Assembly (NCBI GenBank): GCA_022616575.1
Contig: JAKEEN010000247.1
Span: forward strand, 1 to 7,277
Direction: 5' to 3'
Source: Flammeovirgaceae bacterium
GTDB taxonomy: Bacteria > Bacteroidota > Bacteroidia > Cytophagales > Cyclobacteriaceae
DNA: 7,277 nucleotides
A model generated the notes under the pieces. That model was not told the origin of the DNA and did not search any database. It was given only the letters and a program-made list of their open reading frames with translations. The translations under genes and the position numbers were made by a program. Below, one piece after another: positions 1 through 6,336 of this stretch (position 1 is its first letter; each line of letters starts with the position of its first letter).

Positions 1-1914
1 CTATTCAAAGACGAATCGGATGCTGGTATTAGTAACATCACGCACTATACCTGGGATTTTGGTGAAATGCCATTCGCACCTATTCGAGACACCGTTGATG
101 CAAGTGTTCCCGGTGGAACTCATTCAGGTAACACAAGTGGTACGTTTATGGAACCCAAACATCGTTATGGAAATTTCGGACTCTATAATGTTAAACTGAC
201 TATTGAAACAGATGATGGCTGCCAGAATTCTGTCACCAGACGGGCTTACATCCTTGATTATGGACAACCAACACCAACTGCCGGATATTTTACAAACTAT
301 GAAAGTGGACAAGGCACTTGGTTTGCATCATTAACTGAAGATGGTATTACAGCAAACCCTTCAAGTGACTCCAGTTGGGTTTTTGGTGCACCATATGGCA
401 ATATTATAAAGGATACACTGAATCATGGAAACGTATGGTGGACGGGAAAGAACTATGGTTCAAACGAGGGCTCATATTACGATAATGAGAAGTCCATTAT
501 TATAGGACCTTGTCTAAACCTTACTGCTATTGAACGACCTATGATTGCACTCGACTATTGGGTTGATGCAGAAAATAACTTGGATGGAGCAGCAGTTCAG
601 TTTTCAGTTAATGGTGGTGCAGATTGGCTTACAATAGGTACTAACAACGGTGATGGAATTAACTGGTACAATGGACAAGGTATTAACGGTAAACCCGGTG
701 ATCAGGACATCGGCCAATATGGTTGGACAGGTAAGTCTGTCGGATGGAAGAATGCAAGATATAACCTCGACCAGGTTCGTGAGGCTGTGGGGCCAGGCAA
801 CGATACATTAGTGGTGTTTAGAATTGCATTTGGTAGCAACTTTGAAAATCAGATCAATACTAATTTCAACGGCTTTGCTTTTGATAACATCTATATAGGC
901 GAGAAAAATAAAAATGTGTTGGTGGAATATTACACGAATACTTCCTTATCGACTACAGGTGTTGATGACTATCTCAATGATTTATTTCAGGATCAGTTCT
1001 TGTTTAAGTTTGAGTCTGACTTTAATAAAATCGAATATCATATTGCCAATCCGGTGGCTGATGTATTAAATGATGATAATCCAATAGACCCGGCAACACG
1101 AGCGCAATACTATGGTATTACACAAGCGCCAAAAGCTGTTATGGATGGAATCCTGGGCGACTATGGCGCAGTGCCTGGTGGCTTCACAGGTAACCAGCTA
1201 AAGATAACGCCTGAAGAACTTGACAGGAGATCGCTCGAAGATCCACAATTCAATATTGTTGGGGCTATTACACCAACTGGTGATAGTACGATGATTAATG
1301 TTACCTACGATTTTATTTATATCGATACGTTGGCAGATTTAAAATCACCGGTAGCCTTGCAAGTAGCCCTCGTGGAAGATAGTGTCACTGTAGGTTCGGC
1401 ATTATATCGCAATGTGTTAAGAAAACTGTTGCTGGAACCTCAAGGTTTATCGGTTGAAATACTACCTAACGGTTGGACCAATGGCGTAACGCGCACCGTT
1501 AACATTAACAACAAAATTGACGTACCGATTCAAGACCCGACTAAACTCTCACTGATTGCTTTTATACAAGACATTAACACCAAGCGAATCTATCAGTCCA
1601 GCATAATCAAAGCACCTGCACTGAAGGGTATCATCGTTACTTCCGCAGAGGGTGAATTACAATTATTAGCCAACCAGGTTGAAGTATATCCTAACCCGGC
1701 AGCGGATAAAATCAATTTATCTATTGGTGAGAATGCCTACCAGCGTTACTCATATAAGTTTGTCGATCAGCGCGGGGTCGATGTTCTCTCAGGAGGCTTC
1801 ACAGATACACAAGAGGTTGTAGATATTAGTGGGCTTGCCAATGGCCTTTACTTTGTCAGGATCAGCTACAATAATCAGAATCTTGTGTACAGAAAAGTAA
1901 TGGTAATCAATTGA
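1..1914 (+). CDS. PKD / Omp28-like surface protein with type IX secretion sorting domain (5'-partial)
   Basis: The frame is open from base 1, so the gene starts upstream; 637 codons are visible and end at TGA 1912-1914. The Met at 67 is internal, because codons before it read YTWDFGE, a typical PKD strand. In-window residues: about 1-85 are the end of a PKD domain; about 95-300 are rich in Gly, Asn, Trp and Tyr and look like a beta-sandwich or jelly-roll module (the stretch ending FNGFAFDNIYIG is typical); about 303-390 resemble the Omp28/thioredoxin-like family (VLVEYYTNTS, IEYHIANP, ARAQYYGITQAPKAVMDG) but lack its cysteines; about 559-637 are a type A sorting domain (VEVYPNPAADKINL, then NGLYFVRI and a final RKVMVIN). 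Inferred: exported to the periplasm, moved across the outer membrane by the type IX system, and released or anchored with the tail cleaved. Substrate or ligand is unknown; no protease or glycosidase catalytic motif was recognised. The gene converges on the kinase gene and overlaps it by 8 bp. Confidence 0.85.
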   Translation, partial: LFKDESDAGISNITHYTWDFGEMPFAPIRDTVDASVPGGTHSGNTSGTFMEPKHRYGNFGLYNVKLTIETDDGCQNSVTRRAYILDYGQPTPTAGYFTNYESGQGTWFASLTEDGITANPSSDSSWVFGAPYGNIIKDTLNHGNVWWTGKNYGSNEGSYYDNEKSIIIGPCLNLTAIERPMIALDYWVDAENNLDGAAVQFSVNGGADWLTIGTNNGDGINWYNGQGINGKPGDQDIGQYGWTGKSVGWKNARYNLDQVREAVGPGNDTLVVFRIAFGSNFENQINTNFNGFAFDNIYIGEKNKNVLVEYYTNTSLSTTGVDDYLNDLFQDQFLFKFESDFNKIEYHIANPVADVLNDDNPIDPATRAQYYGITQAPKAVMDGILGDYGAVPGGFTGNQLKITPEELDRRSLEDPQFNIVGAITPTGDSTMINVTYDFIYIDTLADLKSPVALQVALVEDSVTVGSALYRNVLRKLLLEPQGLSVEILPNGWTNGVTRTVNINNKIDVPIQDPTKLSLIAFIQDINTKRIYQSSIIKAPALKGIIVTSAEGELQLLANQVEVYPNPAADKINLSIGENAYQRYSYKFVDQRGVDVLSGGFTDTQEVVDISGLANGLYFVRISYNNQNLVYRKVMVIN

Positions 1915-1916
1915 TT
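1905..1916. repeat. 12-bp perfect palindrome holding both convergent stop codons
   Basis: AATCAATTGATT reads the same on both strands. Its centre, TCAATTGA (1907-1914), contains the TGA of the surface-protein gene (1912-1914) and the TGA of the kinase gene (1909-1907 on the minus strand). The two coding regions therefore overlap by 8 bp. It has no loop and is all weak pairs apart from two G-C, so it is not a credible intrinsic terminator. Confidence 0.6.
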
Positions 1917-3841
1917 TTATCAAGCTCAATAATAAGCTGTTCCCGAATTTGTTTGCACGCAGAAAGAAACTCCTGACTTAATCCGGCAAGAACCTCAAGA
2001 TTTTTTCCGCTCTTGCCATACTCTTCAATAAGTATGGCTTTCTTTTTTAACTCTGGCACCCCCAATAGAGTAAAGGATGGTTTCAGTTGATGGGCTAATT
2101 GAGCAGCCTTGAGTGAGTCTTCATTATGCAATGCTTGCTTCATTTGCTCAATAATGGTCGGAAGGCTTTCAATAAATGTTTCGATGATATCACGAATGAA
2201 TTCTGCATTATCATTCGATACGGAACGCAAATAATGCAGGTCAATGGTTAATCCATTAATAGGTTCGGCAACCTTCTCATGCTTGTGCCTCGGCCTGATC
2301 CCCAGATCATGAAATAATTTACTGTAAAGATCTTCCGGGGTGAAAGGCTTAGCCAGATAATCATTCATACCAGCTGCCAGGCATAGTTCAGCATCGCTTC
2401 TCGTGGCATTTGCTGAAAGGGCAATAATTGGAATAGTGCTAATAGGTGATGGCATGAGCCGGATCGCTTTGGCCGTTTCGTAACCATCCATCACCGGCAT
2501 CTGTACATCCATTAGCACAACATCGTACTCCTGCGCCTTTAGTTTCTCGATGGCAATCAAACCGTTCTCAGCTGTATCCGCCTGGCATTGCCAATTTTTC
2601 AAGATACTTTTTGCATACAGGCGATTAATGTCGTTGTCTTCAACAAGCAAAATTTTCAGGTTATGAAGGTCAAAGGGGCTTGTTAATTTTTTTTGACCGG
2701 CTTTGCGTTCAAAGCTTTTTGCCTTTGCTAAAGTATAGGGGATAATCACCGAGAAGACCGAACCTATATTCTCCTGACTGCTTACATAAATGCTTCCACG
2801 CTGCATTTCTACCAATTGTTTTACAATAGTCAAACCAAGTCCAGTGCCACCATATTTTCTGGTTACACTTTCATCGGCCTGACTAAAACTTTCAAAAATA
2901 GTATTGAGCTTAGATGAAGGTATGCCAATGCCTGTGTCACAGACTTCAAACGCAATCCAACTTTTCTCTCCGCGTGATTTTGATACACTGCACCTGACCT
3001 TGATGGAACCATGGTGAGTGAATTTTACAGCATTACTGATCAGGTTGATGAGTATCTGATTAAGACGAACCGGATCACCAAGAAGGAAGGTGTTGAGTGA
3101 CGGATCGATCGAGTAGCTAAGTTCTATTTTCTTTTCTCTGGCCTGGTACGTAAATGTGCTTATTAATGATGGTAGAATATCGTTGAGATTAAAGGCAATC
3201 TTCTCGAATTTTAATTTACCAGAATCAATAGCGGCCAGATCAAGAATGTCGTTAATAATTACTTTCAGGTTTTCTGCTGAATGCCGAATAGCACTTAAAT
3301 AGGTTTCTCTCTCCTCAGCATTAGGGGTGAGGTTGAGCAGGCTGGCCATTCCGGCAATGCCATTGATAGGGGTTCGGATTTCGTGCGATATGTTGGCCAG
3401 AAACTGATCTTTCGCTTTTTGAAGCCTGAGCAATTCTTCAGCATCACGCTTTCGCTGGGTAATATCACGACAGTCAAGAATAAGTGCTGGGATGCCTTCT
3501 TTATTTTTCAGGTTGATGGCATTGAATTCCAGAAAGCGATACGTGTTGTCCCGGCAAAGAAATTGAAACTCTATTTTTTCTGAGTAAGCCCGTTTCAGGC
3601 AATGTTTAAATCGTTTTATAAATTCATCACGCTCAGAGGGAATAATATAATCGAAGAATTTTTTGCCTACCAGGCTTCTTGCCCGATAACCTAATGTTTC
3701 GTGTACCGAATTATTATGATAGAGAACGGCCCCTTCAAAGTCTACAATAAAAATAATATCAGAACCATCTTCAACAACGGCTTTGAAGAAACCTCCTTTG
3801 CGAATGTAATTCTCCAGCGCTTTCATTTTAGATACCGGCAT
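1907..3841 (-). CDS. Cytosolic hybrid histidine kinase: PAS-HisKA-HATPase-receiver-HPt
   Basis: A 644-residue protein with no signal peptide or membrane segment, so it is a cytoplasmic sensor. Order: PAS with PAC tail, about 18-130 (DGSDIIFIVD, LGYRARSLVGK, DCRDITQRKR); HisKA about 144-210 with phosphoacceptor His153 in ISHEIRTPING; HATPase about 250-370 with N box NQILINLISNAVKFT (Asn266, Asn270), G1 DTGIGI, F box FESF and G2 GGTGLGL; receiver about 395-510 with acidic pocket Glu401/Asp402, phosphoacceptor Asp445 (LMDVQMPVMDG), Ser476 and Lys498; HPt about 533-640 with His584 in AHQLKPSF. All catalytic residues are present. It lies downstream of the sigma-54 regulator gene in the same operon and probably phosphorylates it through the HPt domain. 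The start is ambiguous: ATG 3841 overlaps the regulator by 14 bp, while Met6 (ATG 3826) gives TAAAATG, one base after the regulator's stop, in a more A-rich context. No in-frame start lies further upstream (stop at 3854-3856). The PAS ligand is unknown. Confidence 0.96.
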   Translation of the reverse strand: MPVSKMKALENYIRKGGFFKAVVEDGSDIIFIVDFEGAVLYHNNSVHETLGYRARSLVGKKFFDYIIPSERDEFIKRFKHCLKRAYSEKIEFQFLCRDNTYRFLEFNAINLKNKEGIPALILDCRDITQRKRDAEELLRLQKAKDQFLANISHEIRTPINGIAGMASLLNLTPNAEERETYLSAIRHSAENLKVIINDILDLAAIDSGKLKFEKIAFNLNDILPSLISTFTYQAREKKIELSYSIDPSLNTFLLGDPVRLNQILINLISNAVKFTHHGSIKVRCSVSKSRGEKSWIAFEVCDTGIGIPSSKLNTIFESFSQADESVTRKYGGTGLGLTIVKQLVEMQRGSIYVSSQENIGSVFSVIIPYTLAKAKSFERKAGQKKLTSPFDLHNLKILLVEDNDINRLYAKSILKNWQCQADTAENGLIAIEKLKAQEYDVVLMDVQMPVMDGYETAKAIRLMPSPISTIPIIALSANATRSDAELCLAAGMNDYLAKPFTPEDLYSKLFHDLGIRPRHKHEKVAEPINGLTIDLHYLRSVSNDNAEFIRDIIETFIESLPTIIEQMKQALHNEDSLKAAQLAHQLKPSFTLLGVPELKKKAILIEEYGKSGKNLEVLAGLSQEFLSACKQIREQLIIELDKIN

Positions 3842-5189
3842 CTTCCATTTCTTTCAGGTATCGGTAGAGAGAAGATTTTCCGATATCCAAAATGCGGGCT
3901 ACTTCCAAAACATTGTTATCATGCTTATCCAGGAAATGCCTGATGATTCTGTACATGTATTGTTGCATGGGCATTTCCTGATGGAGCAAGGTCTCCATCC
4001 GTAAAGAACTGGTAAAGTTGATGTCCTGCGGACGAATGGTTTGATCCTCCGTCATCACAGCAGCTAATTCAATGATTGACTTTAATTCGCGGATGTTCCC
4101 ATGGAACGGGTACTGCAAGAGTTTCTCCTGAGCTTCACTATCAATTTTTAGTTTTGGCAACTGGTTCTCTTTGGCAAACTGATCAAGAAAGTGTTTAGCA
4201 ACTAAAATGATATCGTTGCCCCGATCGCGTAAAGGTGGGAGATGAATAGGCAATCCAAGCAATCGATAATACAAATCTTCGCGAAATCTGCCTTCTTTTA
4301 CTTCGTCACTCAAATTTCTGTGCGTTGCAGTAATAACCCGAACATCTAATTTTATAACCTGATTTCCACCGATGCGGGTAATTTCCCGTTCCTGCAAAAC
4401 GCGTAATAACTTGGCTTGCAGGTTGAGATCCATTTCACCGATCTCATCCAGAAATATGGTTCCCCCTTCTGCTTCTTCAAATTTACCAATGCGCTTGGCT
4501 ACAGCCCCGGTAAACGCACCTTTTTCATGACCAAATAGCTCACTCTCAATTAAATCGCGGGGAATCGCAGCGATATTAACTGCTACAAAGGGTTCATTTT
4601 TTCGTTTCGAGTTATAATGTATGGCTTTGGCAACCAATTCTTTACCGGTTCCAGTTTCACCTGTAATGGAAACAGAGATATTGGTGTTCACTGCTTTCTC
4701 AAGAAGGGTGAAGACCTTCTTAATAGCGGTGCTGTTGCCTATGATACTTTTTTCAAATTCATATTTGACAGAGATTTCTTTCTTGAGATGATCTATTTCT
4801 TTGATTAAAGAGCTCTTGTTGCGTGCATTGTTAATGGAGTTTAACAGCCTGTCTTTTGTATCCTGGTCTTTGGTAATGTAATCGAAGGCCCCTGACTTCA
4901 ACAGTTCGACCGCAGTTCCAATTTTTTCCTGAGCCGACACAATGATCACCCCGATGTTGGGGTCTTGATTACGAATATGAGCCAGTACTTTTTCTCCTGG
5001 CATATCAGGCAGTGAGTAATCCAATGTAACAACCGCTGGATTCTTATATAAATTGTTGATGCAGTCCTTACCGGTAGTAAAAAACTCTACATCAAAGTCA
5101 GGGTTCAGGCCGAGCACATACTTAATAAACTTCGAATAGGCCGGGTCGTCTTCAACAACAAATATTTTAATAGGGTCTTTCTCGTACAT
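3828..5189 (-). CDS. Sigma-54-dependent response regulator, NtrC family
   Basis: A 453-residue bacterial enhancer-binding protein. Residues about 7-120 form a receiver with acidic pocket Glu13/Asp14/Asp15, phosphoacceptor Asp57 ([13 protein letters not shown]), Ser85 and Lys107. A charged linker (about 125-147, likely coiled coil) leads to the AAA+ domain, about 147-385: Walker A GETGTGKE (177-184), the sigma-54 contact loop GAFTGA (224-229), Walker B GGTIFLDE (242-249), arginines in FREDLYYRL, and sensor [10 protein letters not shown]. The C-terminus, about 410-450, is a Fis-type helix-turn-helix ([21 protein letters not shown]). Length and domain order are normal for the family. When phosphorylated it should oligomerise, bind upstream enhancer sites and open sigma-54 RNA polymerase complexes. 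The start ATG 5187-5189 puts the first receiver strand at residue 7, as expected; no Shine-Dalgarno sequence is visible. It is first in the operon with the hybrid kinase, which probably supplies the phosphate. Target genes cannot be deduced from this window. Confidence 0.97.
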   Translation of the reverse strand: MYEKDPIKIFVVEDDPAYSKFIKYVLGLNPDFDVEFFTTGKDCINNLYKNPAVVTLDYSLPDMPGEKVLAHIRNQDPNIGVIIVSAQEKIGTAVELLKSGAFDYITKDQDTKDRLLNSINNARNKSSLIKEIDHLKKEISVKYEFEKSIIGNSTAIKKVFTLLEKAVNTNISVSITGETGTGKELVAKAIHYNSKRKNEPFVAVNIAAIPRDLIESELFGHEKGAFTGAVAKRIGKFEEAEGGTIFLDEIGEMDLNLQAKLLRVLQEREITRIGGNQVIKLDVRVITATHRNLSDEVKEGRFREDLYYRLLGLPIHLPPLRDRGNDIILVAKHFLDQFAKENQLPKLKIDSEAQEKLLQYPFHGNIRELKSIIELAAVMTEDQTIRPQDINFTSSLRMETLLHQEMPMQQYMYRIIRHFLDKHDNNVLEVARILDIGKSSLYRYLKEMEDAGI

Positions 5190-5313
5190 CGATCAGATAA
5201 TTCAAGTGATAATACCTCGAAAAGTTCATCAAAATACTTCTATCCAGCAATTTTAATTGATATAACTTCAATTAGTTGTTGCGAATCAAGTATATTGTGC
5301 AAGATAATTTACC
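5190..5313. promoter_or_regulatory. Divergent intergenic region between the two-component operon and the TerB-like gene
   Basis: This 124-bp AT-rich gap is the only place where promoters for both flanking transcription units can sit without lying inside a gene. It is therefore inferred to hold at least one start site for each strand. I could not find a convincing Bacteroidota -33/-7 pair (TTG ... TAnnTTTG): on the plus strand TATATTG at 5291-5297 and TAATTT at 5305-5310 are partial matches without a correctly spaced TTG, and on the minus strand TATTTTG at 5240-5234 is one base short. There is no GG-N10-GC sigma-54 site. It contains the imperfect dyad listed separately. Confidence 0.5.
5247..5282. 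repeat. Imperfect inverted repeat in the divergent promoter region
   Basis: TAATTGA at 5254-5260 and its reverse complement TCAATTA at 5268-5274 are separated by 7 bases. Outside them GCAA (5247-5250) is mirrored by TTGC (5279-5282), slightly out of register (3 versus 4 intervening bases). It could be an operator for a dimeric regulator acting on one or both divergent units. The inner arms are AT-rich, so a chance origin is quite possible. Confidence 0.35.
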
Positions 5314-5772
5314 GTGGTTGCAGAGTTCAAAAATCTGACAAAAAGCGAAGTGGAGTTAATGCTGAAGGCGCCCTTTCAGGTGTGTATATTAATCGCGGGA
5401 GCAGATGGAACGATCGACAAAAAGGAAATAAAGGGAGCCATCGAATCGGCCAAGAAAAAGAAACGGTCATCTGCTACATTAGCCAGCTACTTTCGGGATA
5501 TTTCCGTTGACTTCGAAGAGACACTTAAGATTCTGATTCAGTCATATCCTTATGAGGCCACCCAGCGAAACCCCTTACTTGTTGAAGAACTATCACATTT
5601 AAATGAGGTATTGTTAAAACTCGATAGAGACTTTGCTTCTCACTACTATAATTTTTTGTTGGATTTGGCTTCCGGTATTGCCAGCTCTTCGGGCGGTTTT
5701 TTTGGTATGAAGAAAGTTGGCCGCGAAGAAGCCAAATATATTAAACTCCCAATGCTCAAAGTCCCTGTTTAG
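5314..5772 (+). CDS. TerB-like small protein, function unknown
   Basis: A 152-residue soluble, probably all-helical protein with no signal peptide or membrane segment. The region about 20-45 carries the hallmark of TerB/DjlA-type domains: a small hydrophobic helix, then GADGTIDKKEI, with acidic residues Asp31, Asp35 and Glu38 that bind metal in TerB. A basic patch (KKKKR, 47-51) follows, and the tail (about 118-145) is Gly/Ser-rich and then charged. The start is GTG at 5314: an in-frame TAA at 5305-5307 excludes anything longer, and the next ATG (Met16, 5359) would remove the conserved-looking LTKSEVELML helix before the motif. No Shine-Dalgarno sequence is visible. It stands 6 bp upstream of the rhomboid gene and is probably co-transcribed with it and holA. 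The TerB fold is found in many proteins unrelated to tellurite resistance, and no other ter gene is present, so I assign no function. Confidence 0.8.
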   Translation: MVAEFKNLTKSEVELMLKAPFQVCILIAGADGTIDKKEIKGAIESAKKKKRSSATLASYFRDISVDFEETLKILIQSYPYEATQRNPLLVEELSHLNEVLLKLDRDFASHYYNFLLDLASGIASSSGGFFGMKKVGREEAKYIKLPMLKVPV

Positions 5773-5778
5773 TATTTC

Positions 5779-6336
5779 ATGTCCGAAACCTGGTTCAGTA
5801 GTTCCGTTGCTCCCTTCCGTTTAGTCTTTATCATGTGGCTGGTATTCGTTTTGGAAAACGTTTACGGCTGGTCACTGGGAGAATGGGGTATAGTGCCACG
5901 CACACTCTATGGTCTTATCGGAATTTTCACTGCCCCCATGTTTCATGGCGATCTTTTGCACCTGATTTCCAATACTGTTCCCATTTTGTTATTAGGCTCG
6001 GCCCTTTTCTTTTTTTACGGCCGCATCGGTCATCGGGTCTTTTTCAGATCTTATTTCTGGACAAACACCATTGTCTGGATGTTTGCGCGCCCTGCCAATC
6101 ATATTGGTGCCAGCGGACTTGTTTATGGGTTGGCTTTCTTTATGATTTTTTTTGGAATTTTTAGACGAGACCCTATGTCGTTGCTCATATCCATTATTAC
6201 TTTGCTGCTCTATGGTGGAGTATTCTATGGTGTGTTACCGGGAGACCCGATGGTCTCTTGGGAGTCACACTTAGCAGGTGCATTAGTTGGAATTTCGACC
6301 GCCATAACGTTAAGCGATAAAAAACAGGTGAATTGA
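5779..6336 (+). CDS. Rhomboid family intramembrane serine protease
   Basis: A 185-residue integral membrane protein with about six predicted helices (roughly 12-30, 60-80, 88-103, 110-128, 133-151, 160-178), the minimal bacterial rhomboid core without extra domains. The catalytic dyad is visible: Ser112 in the GASG motif at the start of the fourth helix and His164 in SWESHLAGAL in the sixth. The second helix has the family HxxxN pattern (His61, Asn65, preceded by MFHGDLLH), which forms the oxyanion site. It should cleave single-pass membrane proteins within or near the bilayer of the inner membrane; its substrates are unknown. The start ATG 5779 lies 6 bp after the TerB-like gene, and its TGA stop shares one base with the holA ATG (TGATG), so translational coupling is likely. 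The tail after the last helix is short (SDKKQVN). Confidence 0.93.
   Translation: MSETWFSSSVAPFRLVFIMWLVFVLENVYGWSLGEWGIVPRTLYGLIGIFTAPMFHGDLLHLISNTVPILLLGSALFFFYGRIGHRVFFRSYFWTNTIVWMFARPANHIGASGLVYGLAFFMIFFGIFRRDPMSLLISIITLLLYGGVFYGVLPGDPMVSWESHLAGALVGISTAITLSDKKQVN

Noticed and set aside
312..327. Sigma-54-like promoter AGGCAC-N5-TTGCA on the plus strand, GG-N10-GC spacing correct, one mismatch to TGGCAC-N5-TTGCA.
   Set aside because: It lies deep inside the surface-protein coding region (codons for Gln-Gly-Thr-Trp-Phe-Ala), and the next plus-strand gene start is about 5 kb away. Probably chance, although intragenic sigma-54 sites exist.
1905..1916. Bidirectional intrinsic terminator at the convergent junction.
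   Set aside because: The palindrome has no loop and is almost all A-T; it would not form a stable hairpin, and the following T run is only four bases.
5295..5510. Plus-strand frame of 71 codons overlapping the TerB-like gene, and a similar 109-codon frame at 5835-6164 inside the rhomboid gene.
   Set aside because: Both are out-of-frame readings of genes with recognisable motifs, with unlikely Cys/Arg/Trp-rich sequences.
5314..5772. Tellurite-resistance protein TerB.
   Set aside because: Only the short acidic motif is shared; no terC, terD or other resistance gene is nearby, so the functional name is not justified.
6146..6153. T8 tract in the rhomboid gene as a phase-variation site.
   Set aside because: It encodes Ile-Phe-Phe in a membrane helix, where TTT codons are common; no other sign of phase variation.
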